Positions 47,101 to 59,479 are shown, counted from the stretch's first letter. The stretch: DNA of 64,000 nt from Pyricularia pennisetigena (GCF_004337985.1 NW_021940920.1:356549-420548); one strand, 5' to 3'. Notes: generated from the sequence alone by a model not told the origin. A program made the numbers and translations.

Positions 47101-48943
47101 TAAATCCTCGGGAATCGATGACTGCAGCGCACTGTCGAGCACTTTTATCAACACACTTCGAGCCGCCGGTTGTGACCGAACACAACCGGCAGTCAACTGT
47201 TCATTGCGGGTATCGATAGTTCGAAATACTGTTTGTAAGGGCCAGTCATCGGGTGGCAAGATGTTCTGGACTGTTGCTCGTAATTTTGGCCATTTTGAAG
47301 GCAACACGAAGCTCTCCGGTGCCATCATCAGAAGACTTCGAACTGTTGAAGTGAGTTGATCTTCCAAGGCTTGGAAAAGCTCGCGGTCGGCATGTGCCTG
47401 TATAGTTTGAAGGTGGTTGAGGATATCGCAGACTAGTCTTCGGCCATGTTTCCTGAGGCGAAGAATGTCTTTCCAGTGTATTTGAGATAGAACGAGCCAA
47501 AATGGGAGTTTGGAGAAGTTGCTGTTCTCCACGCCTGTAACTAGCCACTCCAAGTAATGATCTTTATCGAGGAGTTCAGCGCAAAACAAGTGGCGCGCAA
47601 GGCGGACCCTGTTTCATTGTCAGTATAACTATACCTTTTTTTTTCTGGGGTGAGAGCGTTAGGGTTAGAGCAAAAGCTTACGCATAATCAGCCCTCCATT
47701 TACTCCAGTCGGAAGAGGCAACAAGCAGCACCGAGGTTTCGACAAACTGCTCGACACAGATAGTCCAGTCGCGAATCCACTTGGCCTCGCCACCCATAAC
47801 CAGAGCACCGTTGGCTCCCTTGCGCTTGACTGCACGGATCTCGTTGGCGCCGACGCATTTGGCAAGCCAAACAGCACGTTCGGCAGGAACCTTCTTGTTG
47901 AGACATTGGTCAAGTAACACTCGGCCACGGATGCCATGCGGTATCGTCCGGCTAAGTCGGCGTAACGTGATTGCTGGGTTCGCAAGGTCCCTCAGCCAGA
48001 CCTCACGCTTTGTATCCGTCAAAGTCACTCGCGGTGGCGGCTTGAAGCTTGGTGGTGCTACGACTTGGCCAATATCTCGCCTGTGCCTCAGGACCTCGCT
48101 GTACACAAGCGATAGACCCTGCAGGCCTCTATTTTGTTTAAGGGTCTGGAAAACATAGTTTCTGGCCGAGGAGGTCTCATGCTGCCCTGGTTGGCGTTCG
48201 TAGTGTCCCTCGGTAATGATTTTATGCGAGAAATGATCCTCCGGGTGGTCCCCAACCCAGGGAAAGAAATCGGCGCAATGCCCGACTTGCGCGCCGCTAG
48301 TTGTAGACGACCCTGCTCTGCTTGATGTAGATGTCCCGCGAGTCGCTACTCCTGGAGCATGCGGATCTGGCGTGCGTTGGTGATACTTGGGCGCGATGCT
48401 CGGAGTCTCGATTGCCCAGGGCCTCGGTCTTACATCTTTCTTAAGCGGCGGAGGGGGTGCCGGCGCGGATTTTCTACGAGGATCGGGTACGGGGAATCGA
48501 TTACGACGCCGCGGCATCGGTAGCGGAGTGTTTGGGGGTTCTGATGGCGTGTCAAGCATGGACATGCCGTCTGGTAATACACGATTTGGGTTATTGGGGC
48601 TCAGTGCGCCCATATCGATATCGGAGGCGCTATCGGCCATGGACATGATGCGCGAGGGTGTGAAGGCATTGGAGGAGTCGATAGCAGTGGTGGGCGAGTC
48701 GCCGAGGGATCCCAAGTGGCCAAAGGAGTCGTTGGAAAGTTCCAACTTGAGGCGCGAGCCTCCCCGACGTATGCTGGCGCCATTTCGAGGAGCGACGTCG
48801 CCGGCAAGGTCGTGCGGCAGGTAGGACTGGCTCAAGGTTCGCTGGGGGGCAGGAGGGCCGGACTGCCTCATCGGAGGGCCACCGCTCAGCGATCTCGTGG
48901 GCTGCCGCTGCTGCTGGACGGCCAGAGAGGGCCGGGACGTCAT
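44161..48943 (-). CDS. SRB8: Mediator complex kinase-module subunit MED12 / SRB8 (two exons)
   Basis: Med12 belongs to the Cdk8 kinase module of Mediator, which reversibly represses or tunes RNA polymerase II transcription in the nucleus. Exons are 48943-47682 and 47608-44161, giving 1569 residues; the 73-nt intron starts GTAAGC and ends ACAG. I chose the start MTSRPSLAVQQQ because fungal Srb8 proteins begin in this way; the frame stays open to an ATG at 49180, which would add 79 residues. The Med12 domain lies in exon 1 with WLRDLANPAITLRRLSRTIP, HGIRGRVLLDQCL and RAVWLAKCVGANEIRAVKRKG. Splicing continues YA|VRLARHLFCAELLDKDHYLEWL. The long helical second exon fits the rest of the family, and the length is usual for filamentous fungi. 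It is the largest gene in the window. Confidence 0.95.
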
Positions 48944-51059
48944 CTCGGGTGAAAAGGCAGAGCGGCCATTATTGTTGCAGGTATCGCAGTCGTCGATTAG
49001 ATCCGGTTGGCAGGGGAAGTGCGGTCGTTCTTCTGGCACTCGTCTCTTGTTTCTTTTTGTTTCTTGCCAGTAGTCAAAAAGGGCTTTCTGCCTAGGGCTA
49101 TCGCTGACGTTTCTATCGTCGTCGCTCTTGTGGTCGAGTCGAGTCGAGTCGGTCGTGGTGATGTGTTCACGTGGTTTCAACGGTTCATGTCGTCGGGAAT
49201 GGCGTGGAATTGATGAGGCTGCGAATCGTGCAGTGTGGGTTGCTGTGGCCGTGCTTGGGTGTTTGTTGGCGCTATCGGCCGGATCCAGAATCGCCGACGG
49301 AGGCGCGAGACTGGATGGGACCCCTGACTCTTTCTTGCCCGACCCTTGTGGTCAGGAAAAGTGGGTATCCGAAGGGATCGAACTGAACTTTTCCCTCTTG
49401 GATGAGCGCTTTGCTTTGCTACTGTAGTTTTTGTACGGGTTGTGCCTCGAGCAAAGAATACAATAAAAATTCAAGAAGATGGATTCCATCTTGCTTGATT
49501 TTTCACAGTCTGACATTTACGTGACGCTATGTTTTTTTCCTTGTTCGGTACATCACCAAGCACCAGCGGCAAACCCAGACGAGTACGACACGAGAGATAA
49601 GAGACGAAGGTAGCTGGGTACTGTACTGTAGTGTGAATTGTGACGGGAGCACAGGCACAGCAAACGAACAACCGTCCCAGCCAGACATGGCGGAGACGGG
49701 AGCTGACAATTGTGCCTGTGCTCGATCGGCCGACCCACCTACCTATCTTTGCGGTCATTCTTCAGGCATCACTAGGCGATCGCTCCCATACCTAGGTGGT
49801 ATGCAAGCTTGGCAAATTGCAAGAGACTCATTGCTTGGTAAAGCCAAACCTGAACAGTATTGGTGACATTTGCATGAGCATGCAAAGGCACCTTGTGGGA
49901 TATGTTCCCGGGCCCGGGCTAGGATTATGTTCGCTTGGTTCGACCTAAGAGGAGGGGGCGCGGTTAGTAAGGCGAATTAGGTTGAACCGGACCACAAGCA
50001 GCGAGCATGTCATGTATCAATTCGGTACATGGTATATACACCAAATACGTTCAAGATTCGACCGAAATAAAGAAACGTTTCGAGTCACTGAAAGTTCTCA
50101 AGGCTCTTACCGGGGCAGGCGACAAGCGGGGAAAGGCATTAAGACAAGACTTGGGTGGGCGGACTACAGTACAGTAGTAGCAAACAATGACCCTTGCAAG
50201 TTTGCCATCGACTGGGGAGCTGCAGACATCTTACTGGGATTGGGAGGTGCTAATTATATTAAAAAAAGTGATTAAGCCATGTAGGGGACGATAAATGTAC
50301 AACCAATCCAATCCTCTTCCGCGGATTGTCCGAAGCCAATTACAGACAGGCCCGGAGTATTCGGAAGAAGAACAACCTTGTCTATCTTGCAGTAGTGTAC
50401 CTACAGTAGCTGAGTTGGTAACGTACATGTGTGCAAAAGAAACACCTCTATCTGTTCACGCTGGAACTGCATACGGGGTGATACTTAACTCTTGATCTGC
50501 TGCGCGGTAGCTGCGCCCAAGCGTGCCGTCTGCAGGCTTTCAACTTCGGCAGGGTTTTGGCTTAGGCCGAGACCATCCGTGGTAGCACTGCATGTTGGCG
50601 TCTTGTACGGGATGGAGGAGGGATTTTTCGCAACACGTAATGAACTCTGCCATATACTCAGTGTTTAATTTTCTCCTCAGTTGTTTGCAGCACTCTTCTC
50701 ATTCTCTCCTTCATATCAACGTGAACATAGCCAGTACCTACGAACGAAGCCTCCCATCTCTTTCCTTCAGATCGGGCGCTGTTGTCTCTTTTTTTTATTT
50801 TTTCTTGGCTGGGCAACTGAATCATAGTTAGATCTGGGACAAACGACGGGTGTTTGACTTGGGCCTTGGGGGGTACATTTTATCGAATAGCTACCAACGC
50901 CTTCAGATGGGTTCACCAAGATTCGTCTATTCGGAATTCATTGCCCAAGCTCCACTTTCGCGTGGTAGCTGTGCCCCTTGGCTCAGCTGGTACTAGCACG
51001 CCATCCTAAATTGAGAAGATGAGGGGGAAAGACGTCAAGGGATAAAATGACGAGAAGTG

Positions 51060-51101
<42 letters not shown>

Positions 51102-51661
51102 GTGGCTGTTTCTCTGGATGTTTCCTTAATCGGTCAATCGGCTTTTTACAATACAAGGGACTAACCTACACAGCTATTTATGCATTATGCTATAACTCAA
51201 CCTACCGAACATCACTGACTTGAACTAGGTTTGAGAAAACCACCACAATATAGAGCCAGGACCGACCACCCCCGTAAAGCGAGAGAGGCAGAGGGAGGAG
51301 ATAAAAAAAAAAAAAAAAAATAAATAAATAAATAAAAGCCCTTTGAGTTCAATCGTAGTTAATACAGCACGTTTCTCCAGAATCCAAATGAGGGCACGAC
51401 AGTGGCGGGTCTGTTTCCCCAATAACCCCCTGCAACGACATGACTTGTGGGGCAATTAGCGCTCACATCCATTGGCCCCTGGGTTGGCCCAGTCCCTCGC
51501 GGTTAGATGCACCAGCAGCTTCGCGGTCTGATTGACCGTCTGTCGGCTGTCGCGCAACTTCATCGCGATATCAATTTATCAGGAGAGCCCGCCCTTTAAC
51601 CACCTCCAGCCAGCGAACATCTTGCACCTCTCAAAAGCCAGGCCTAGACCCGACGCCCAGA
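48944..51661. other. intergenic region between MED12 and Asterix
   Basis: The first 240 nt are the MED12 leader or an N-terminal extension. The remainder holds T40 at 51061-51100, A18 and TAAA repeats near 51303-51336, and pyrimidine-rich stretches. Short open frames show no family resemblance. Confidence 0.55.
51061..51100. repeat. T40 homopolymer
   Basis: An uninterrupted run of 40 T lying about 560 nt upstream of the Asterix gene. Confidence 0.9.
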
Positions 51662-52338
51662 ATGGCGACCAAAAAGGATATGCGCAGGCCAGACTTGAGT
51701 AAGAAATACCACCATCAACATCCACCCTGTACCCCTTACATCATGCTGACTTGACCACTTTCTTCTTGGACTAGTTGTGCCGTATCAGGCACCGGCTCCC
51801 AAGGCCGACGGCGCAGATATCCAGTCCACACTTTCCTCGACGCTACCAATGGCAGCTATTTTCATGAGGAACCGCTTCATCGGATGGTGAGGAATGCCCA
51901 TTCTCCTGCCCCCGAACTCCGACCAGACGCACCAAACTCGAGGAAACGTAGTTCTACTAGCTAGTGCGGCGTGATATCATCATGTTCTCCCGATAGTTGC
52001 CTACTCGTTTCTCCTCGAAGCCATTCTGCTTGGCCTAAGGCTAACGACTGTTGTTGCGGTAGGGCTGCGGTTGTATTTAGTTTACAGAGCTGGCTGGGCG
52101 AGAGCGAGGAGTCCAAGAACAGTTCAGCAACCCCTGGCTACTTTGGCGTTGGCATGTCGCGTAAGTTGAAGAGCGATTATACATCTGTTCTGGAGTTGCG
52201 GACGGAACACTAACTCGTAACCTTGCAGTCATGTCCCTTGTTGTCTGCTACCTGCCGATGTTCCTTCCTCCCCAAGCCGGTGGCCTAAATCGCGGAGCTA
52301 CAGGAACTGATGCTCCTCCCCCGGTCCCTCCCTCATAG
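51662..52338 (+). CDS. Asterix-type ER membrane protein of the PAT chaperone complex (four exons)
   Basis: Exons are 51662-51698, 51775-51886, 52063-52160 and 52229-52338. They encode 118 residues, all too short to stand out as open frames. Introns start GTAAGA, GTGAGG and GTAAGT, all end AG, and every junction keeps frame. The protein starts MATKKDMRRPDLIVPYQAP, the fungal version of the conserved DPRRP-like motif of Asterix (human WDR83OS). Two or three hydrophobic segments follow: MAAIFMRNRFIGWAAVVF, the SLQSWLGE region, and GYFGVGMSLMSLVVCYLPMF. The Pro-rich tail ends PPPVPPS. In animals Asterix with CCDC47 protects hydrophilic membrane helices during insertion at the ER; in fungi the role is inferred. 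Confidence 0.9.
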
Positions 52339-53902
52339 ACACGTTGGAGATTGATATGGTGGCTGTGTATAATTCAAATAATCTTTTGTTAATACAGAAG
52401 GATATATGACCCATCATGAGCCAGGGGAATGGTTCTGCGAAGTAATAGATGGTGACTGTACATGCAGCCTGGCCCTATCTAGGTTTCATGAAAACCAACC
52501 TGGAGCAATTCTACCGTCTGTCCGACGCCGATTCGCATTGCCCCATCTTTTGTCCCTGAGAGTTGCACAAATCGGTATGCTTGGTTTATGAGACCACACG
52601 GATGGCATAAATCAACTGAAAAGGAGGGCTTTGGTGTCAATTCCAGGCTTCAACAAGTCAATTCTAGGGACTCGGCATATGACACCCGAACGAAGACCGA
52701 GGAAAAAAAGATAAGAACTTTATCTCGATCATGGCGGTGGAGATGGATGCTTGTTTGGTCCGCTACTACAGGAATGATGTGGATTTTTCTTCCAGTCTCA
52801 ACCATTGTCAGAGATATGGGACGAGAAAAATTCGTCGGCTTTCGTCTGTTTAAGCATTAAGTAGGCTTGTCATTATCCCGCATCCACAATCGCAGGTGTC
52901 TCCCTGGTACATATCGTCGACTTTGAGACCTGGTTTAATAATCACATGTCGGTAGTAAACAGTGTTGAAGTGCAAAACAGCAAGGAGCAACTAGCACATG
53001 AGTATCTCAAATCCGATCTGCGATAACTTCCATCTTACTGAGGAAATCAATAGTATTTGATTAGCTTTGCATGGCGAATTTCGGTCGTATCGAAGACAAG
53101 CATTGATCGGCTGAAGCCGCTTTGCCGCCCAGGGCGATAAACTCAAATAAACCTGATGGGAACGGGCGGGTTGATCACCAGAAGTAATGCGCCACAAGGG
53201 GATAGAGAGTACAGTCGGAATCTTTTGGTGGTAGGTTGCATTTTGATTGGATTGAGAGCCGCGCAAGCCTCATAAACGACCCCATTCTCTCTGCCACGCC
53301 ACATTCCCGTTTCGAAAAACCTGAAACTCGCTGGGCGATGTTGACCCCAAAAGTTGACCACTCTCTGCGACGAAACCTGTCGCAGACCCACCAAAGTCGT
53401 ACCACTTTCTCTCTCGCTTGATTGGCGCCATCTCCCTTGGTCTCCTTTTTCGCCATATGACTTTTACCCTCGCCCCTGGACTCGTGATCGCTTCATTTCG
53501 CACCGTCTTTCACTTTGCTTCCTAATTGCCTTCACCATTCGCTTCTGTCTTTACAACCGATTTTCTCGCTACGAAAGATATTCGCTGGTCGACATTTTGA
53601 ATTATCGACAGCGTCAGCTGGTCTGAAGATACCCATAGTCCGAATTATTCCCACAAATCAAACTCCATCAACAAGAGATAGATACCCACGAACACGTCCG
53701 AGTGCCAACGCATTGAGTAACACAGACTCGTCCGCGCTCCTGCACCTCATTTTCTATCGCCCTCGAGCCAAAAGAAGACGTTATTTCGACATTTTTCGCT
53801 CCTCGCGTCTTTGCCAAATCAAATCAGGCCGCATCGCCCATCGATCTCTTACCCCCAAAACTTCGGAAGCGTCACGTTCCAGGCTCCCGGAGGAAAATAA
53901 AA
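52339..53902. other. intergenic region upstream of the small secreted protein
   Basis: No supported gene. The final 500 nt are CT-rich and may be a long leader of the small secreted protein gene; short upstream ATGs occur within it. Confidence 0.5.
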
Positions 53903-54149
53903 ATGAAGGCCACTTTCGTTCTCGCTCTCTGCGCCTCGCTGGCCAGCGCCTGGGTCGTCATCACTCCCATCACCAAGGACATGGTCGTCGACAGGTCACC
54001 AGACGACTGCTTCTTTGGTGTCGTCACGCCGCAAGGCTGTGGGTATGTTCCAGTTCCATATTTGTGGCTGTTGACGATGGATTCATCTTTTTTTGATCAA
54101 CACGGCTAACACATATTATGCTAGTCCCCTGCGCGGCCCGTCCAAATGA
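53903..54149 (+). CDS. small secreted protein, 54 residues, effector-like (two exons)
   Basis: Exons are 53903-54042 and 54125-54149; the 82-nt intron starts GTATGT and ends GCTAG. The precursor begins with a clean signal peptide, MKATFVLALCASLASA, with probable cleavage before WVV. The mature part is about 38 residues, with two cysteines (DDCFFGVVTPQGCG) that could form one disulfide, and ends GPLRGPSK. An AAAAATG context precedes the start. The family is not recognised. Size, secretion and gene-sparse surroundings are what one expects of a candidate effector or signalling peptide, but a surface or antimicrobial peptide is equally possible. Without splicing the frame would run on into 68 codons of unlike sequence. 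Confidence 0.65.
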
Positions 54150-56028
54150 GTTTCACTATCCGACAAAAACCTGGACCCGATTGAAATTCAACGACAGCGA
54201 TACTGAGAACGTGGTAATTGACTTGAATGGACGGCGAACTCAAAGGTGGAACGTGTCAAAGAATCGTCTGCTGGAATCCGTTGGGCCAGGATGATAAAGC
54301 ACGATATGATAGGAAAAGCTGATGGGAATCCACCCGCGGCGATTGGACACGGGAGGAGGATCTCTTGCATGCTGGACCAGTCTTCACAAACTTTTTTTTT
54401 TCCAAAGCATTTGAAAGCGATGTTTCGTTGGGTATACCATTTTATGCGGCTCCCCACAGCCGGGGCTCTAGAAGACGCAGTTGGGATGTTGTTGGCAATA
54501 TATAGCCTCTTTGCTTGAGTTCGATTCTCTTTCACTCTTTTTAAATATGTTGTTTATTCTTGCATGACTCCCTCCTTACTGCTAGTGATTAGTGTATATT
54601 CTTGGAATCGTTTCTGTTTGTGGATGTGATAAAAAGCTAACATTGCGCCAGGTCAGTGTGCAAAAACTAATTTCTTCCATCATTTGTCTGGCTAACAGCT
54701 GGACATTGAAGTAATCAGAAGGATGCAAGATTGTACCGGGCTGACACCGAGTGAAGCTGCCGAGATTTGATCTGATGGAACAAACATAAGTTCCCTAGGT
54801 CGGGAGACAAACTCGATCACCAGTTCCCTATAATCTTCCTTCGGCCCTTCTAGGGGGAAGCATGCTCTACTATCTAGTGGTCTGACAGTCGACTCGCGCG
54901 GCTGTTACCGAATCTCCCCCAGCTGTGTATAAAACACGGCTCCTCCTAGATTCATCTAGACTAGCGGATGGCCAGGGCGTCGGGCGGCGGCGCGGGTGCT
55001 ACGGGGAGGAAGAAGACCGGATTCTCCCACCCAAATTATGAAGGAGCGCAGAAGAAACTCAAAAGAAGGGATTCGCTAATCCTTTTCTTGCTATCAATCG
55101 ATCAGTTGAGAATTGTACAGCAAGGTTGTTTCTGTGTCGACTTGTTCGACACCTAAATCCTCGGAGGAGGGAAATGCAGCACTTTGATATATCTCCAAAG
55201 CAGGGCAAAAGGAGAAAAAAAAGAAAAGAAAAAAGAAAAAAAAGAAGGAAAGTATGATAGATACCCTTGCCACCCTGTCTCAAAAAGATTCAAGTTTTAT
55301 TTCTATCTGCCTGTCTAACCCTGATCGTCGCTTTGAGTGATAATCGACTGACGGGTGAGGGAGAGACTTTGACCGTCTAGTGTCCCAGCCTAGCCTAGTT
55401 GCACCCCCCCATATCATGACGCTAGTTGGCGCAAACCTCCTTCCCCTCAGCCCCGAGAGTTGGTCGGTCGGTCAGAAACAGTGCTTTGAAATGAGAACGT
55501 GTTCTAGACAATCGGAGGAAAGATCCGGGCGGCAATGGGGAGGAGGGGGGCCAGATGTGTTGAGAGAAGTACGTAGTACTACCCACACAGGTGAATGTGT
55601 GGGTGGGAGGCTTGACATCTTCGGGAAGTGGGAAGCGGGATTGTGGACAGGATACAGATGCGATTGAGGAGAAGAGCGAGAGAAAAAATGGAATTTATCA
55701 ATGATGACATACTTTTGATGGATATGGCAGGTTTCTACAGAAATATTAAGCCGTTCTAGGTTAAGCAGTACACGCAACTGATCAAGGTCGACATGTAAGT
55801 GTATGTCATAAATTAAACGCATAGATCACAGTCTAACGGGGAAGCTAGGTAATTAAACACTCGAGTCTACAAATACTTACCTCGTCGCCTACCCCAGATT
55901 TGTTTTGTCGTTTTTCTTTTTCTTATTTTTTTTTTCTTCTTCTTCTAGTTGTCTCTCTTACGCTAGAAAAAAAAAGAGAAAGAGCAAAAGTTAATGTTCA
56001 CATACCAAATAATTGCCCGGTGGACATC
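54150..56028. other. intergenic region with hairpins
   Basis: No supported gene. A short palindrome (55568-55580) and a 9-bp-stem hairpin (55581-55604) lie side by side. A purine tract runs through 55212-55250, and CT-rich DNA precedes the aspartyl protease start. Confidence 0.55.
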
Positions 56029-57604
56029 ATGAAGAACGCAGCATTCCTATTTGCAACGGCCGCGGCAGGTGTTGCTGCAGTCGGCGTGGCTGACATCCCC
56101 AACAAACAAGTCTCCACCGAGTCGCAACCATCAGCGTCCGATCCCGGCTTCGTATCCTTTCCTATATATCACAGACAAGTATCGAAACCCATCCTGAAGC
56201 GAAACACGGACGTCACCATTTACAACATCTCATCCATCAGTTATCTTATCCAGTGTATGTTACTGGCTCCCAGCCACTTTTTTATACCCTTCCAAAATAT
56301 CGTCCAAGTCACTTGGGGGAAACCAAACTAACTCATGACGCAAATCCAGTGAGCATAGGAACCCCTGGTCAGCAGGTCAAGGTTGCCATAGACACGGGTT
56401 CCGATGAGCTTTGGGTCAACCCCGTTTGCTCAGCGGTCAAAAGCCAAGATCAAAAGGCAGAATGCGTGGCCAATGGCCAGTACAACCCGGGACAGTCAAG
56501 CACTGCACAAGCCTCGACAACATCAAACAACATTCCATATGGCAAGGGCGACGTGAACATTACATACTACAAGGACTCGGTATCCATCCCCAATAGCAGT
56601 GAGTTTGTTCCACAGGTCTCGGTAGGCTCTCCGGCAGCACAACTGACTTTACCCGACCGCGAACTCAAGGCATCTCGCTCAGCAATGTCATATTTGGTGT
56701 TGCCACGTCCAGCAAGGACCTGAACGAGGGAATCATGGGCTTGGGGTTCGGCAACGGCGTGAACCTACAGTACAACAACATGGTGGACGACCTCTTCCTC
56801 CAGAACGTGACCAAAAGCCGGGCGTTCTCCGTGGCCCTCGGGTCGGCAGATGCCACCAACAGCGGCGTGCTCTCGTTTGGCGGTGTCGACACCAAAAAGT
56901 TCTCGGGAAAGCTCGCGCAGATGCCGATACTGGGCCCACAGGGCAAGGAGGAGATACGGAGGTACTGGGTGTCGATGGACAGCATCAATTTGACAAAGAG
57001 CACCAACAACAAAACGTACAGCGGCGCCAACATCCCCATCGTCATCGACTCGGGATCCACGCTCAGCTACCTGCCGTCGACCATCGTCACGGCCATGGCC
57101 ATCGACTCCAACGCGCTGTGGAACGCGGAAGGAGGAGTTTACTTTATAAAGTGCGACAAGCTGCCGGCAGAGGCCTCGTTCGACTTTAGCTTCAACAACG
57201 GCTCCTTCAAGATCAGCATCCCCTGGCGCAACTTCTTTTGGAACGCGGGCGGCAACACGTGCGTCCTCGGTGCCGTGCCTATAAAATCGGGCAGCGTCAC
57301 GGCGCTGCTGGGAGACAGCTTCATGCGCTCCGTCTACACCGTCTTTGACCAGGGCAGCAACATGATCTTCATGGCGCCCTATGCCAACTGCGGCAGCAAC
57401 GAGCAGATGATCCCGGCGAGCCCCAAAGGTGCGGCCGCTAACTTTGTCGGCGAATGCTCCCCGGGCCAGGGGCTTCCCATTCCCAGCTCATCGCAGGACA
57501 AGAGCGGTGCGGGCAAGGCGACCGGTGAACCAAGCAAGTCTGAGTTTTGGGCGTGTGCGGCGGTGCTCGTTGTGGGCCACTTGGTATTTGGCATGTTGTT
57601 ATGA
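56029..57604 (+). CDS. GPI-anchored pepsin-like aspartyl protease, yapsin type (three exons)
   Basis: Exons are 56029-56254, 56350-56598 and 56670-57604, giving 469 residues. Introns start GTATGT and GTGAGT; the second is 71 nt with a CTGAC branch point and an AAG acceptor. A signal peptide (MKNAAFLFATAAAGVAAVGVA) and a propeptide precede the mature enzyme. Both catalytic motifs are present: D90 in VAIDTGSDELWV and D285 in IVIDSGSTLSYLP. The LSIGTPGQ entry strand and the GIMGLGFG loop are typical of pepsins. The C-terminus is Ser/Lys/Gly-rich, then a hydrophobic end (EFWACAAVLVVGHLVFGMLL), the pattern of a GPI attachment signal. It should therefore reside in the plasma membrane or wall. Such yapsins trim cell-wall proteins and pro-peptides. 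The last intron is less certain. Confidence 0.9.
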
Positions 57605-57841
57605 TTTATGAGTTTACTTTGTAGAGAATATCTGAGACAAGAGCAGCAACTTTGTATGACGTCGAGGCGGCTTTGTTTTTTTTTTTGTTTTTTTTTTTTC
57701 AAGAAACGAACAACGAAAAGATGGAAAAAGCCATAGAACTGTCGAATAGCCTATGAGAGGCGCACCAGGAGTGCCCTCCAGTTAATTTGTAAAGTCATAT
57801 ATCTATTACATGCCAAAAATCCACAATGCTCAAGTCTTTTT

Positions 57842-58547
57842 TTACAAAACACCATCGGCCCACTTGGTCATGACAGCCAGAGCCCACGCAGGAGGCTTCT
57901 CGCCGGCACCCTCGGTCCTCTTTGCAGAGTCTCTCTTTTTGAACTCGGTATAAAACTCCACCAACATAGGAAACGAATCCTTCACTTGAAGTCCGTAGAC
58001 ATTAGTCACGACCTCTCCCGAGCCGACGGTGATGTCGACGCCGTAGCAGTCGTCGACAAACTCGAGGAACTGGTAGAGCACAACGTCGGCCACGTTGACC
58101 GCTGCACCGCGAGTAGCCATGAGGGCAAAGCACTGGTGTGTACGGCCTGCCGCTCGCGGTCCTCCCTCAGCATGGTCTTGCCGGCCGCCAGGGCGCGCTT
58201 GACTCAGCGCAGCATCTCCCTCGCGGGCGCCGGGGAGCTCCATGGCGCCCGCGGCGCACATGTCCTCGAGGTAGTTCAGGATCGCCATGGACTGGCCGAT
58301 CTTGATGGGCGGTGATCCGTCGTGGGCCGCCGGGAGGAACGAGTATGGGCAGACTGCCCGGCGGCTTGGGAGGGTAGTAGTCCTTGTGCTTGTCCAGGAG
58401 CACGATCTAGGTGGAGATTTCGATGGGGACTACTTCCACGGCGTCGTGGATGCCCTTCTCGCGGTGGATGATGACGCGCCGCCGGAAGGGCATCCAGGGG
58501 TAGACGTAGAGCAGGTGGGGGAAGGAGGGCGTCTTGGATGCAGCCAT
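57842..58547 (-). pseudogene. glutathione S-transferase-like pseudogene
   Basis: The minus-strand start at 58547 gives a GST N-terminal region (LLYVYPWMPFRRRVIIHREKG), then hits an in-frame TAG at 58409-58407. The following DNA, in the same frame, still reads LLDKHKDYYPPKPPGSLPIL, a GST pattern. A frame change near 58330 then brings PPIKIGQSMAILNYLED, a second change brings VKRALAAGKTMLREDRE after an in-frame TGA at about 58206-58204, and a third returns to VADVVLYQFLEFVDDCYGVD before the end at 57842. One stop, another stop and at least three frameshifts make function very unlikely. A family resemblance to fungal GST-like proteins is clear, but the subclass is not. Confidence 0.8.
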
Positions 58548-59479
58548 TTTTATGTTACCACGTTTGTGGATGTTGCTTCAAATTGTAACTAGTATTGTCC
58601 AAGTGTTGTTAAGGTCTGGATGCTCAAGTGGTGATGCCGGAGAAGTAACCCAAATACAGAAGGAGAGGAATGGATAGGGCCGTTATATCGTTGGCAAGTA
58701 GGCATGGACAGACAGGGACAAACTCGCAAACAAATACATGAGATGCTTCAGTGCCATATCGGGCAATTGACGGTATCCGTCTATCTCCTGACAGCTAAAG
58801 CCGTGATGATAGTCCAGACTGCTCGCATACTTTCCGAGACTGTATGCGGGCTTCGGAGACTTTACCGTCGACACCTCGGAGACTTCCCGAGGCGTATTGA
58901 CTGTATTTCAAGCTAGTTTTGGGTTACACGCAGACAAAACTATCCGTAGACGCAACTGGCGACTACGGTAGTCTTTTTCCAACAAGAAAGAAATACTATC
59001 ATGGAGATGTATTGGACTGGATGACGTGGTAGAACTTTTTGGTGCAGAGCGTTGGGTGTGATTTACTGGGGTGATTGAGAAAAAAAAGAAAAAAAAAGAG
59101 AAAAAAAAAAAAAGTCTTCAATCGTAAAACACCTAGGCCGCCCAGGTTTAGGAAGTAGCTGTACACCAGTTTGCAGGCTAAAACTTAACAACAATCAATT
59201 GAGTAAGGTTGGCACGAGGAAGATGCGGGACCCACCTTGAAAATGCATTAAAATAACCTCAAATTCTGGTGGCTGGCTGCCCACCCACAGAACTTCACAA
59301 CGGTACTAAGTCTTCAAAGTTATGTATAAAAAAGTAGAACTGAAAAAAAGCTTTCTAAGCGTCGATCCAATTCCAAGCTAGTTTATCTAGCCTTCGCTCG
59401 CATGATGCATGTCCCTGGTAATAACTGACTAGATAAAGCAGTGTAATTGAAACCAATTAAAAAAATTGCAAAAGAAAAA
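58548..59479. other. intergenic region upstream of the broken GST
   Basis: Nothing recognised except a purine tract (59081-59113). The tRNA-Gln 3' flank lies at its right end. Confidence 0.55.
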
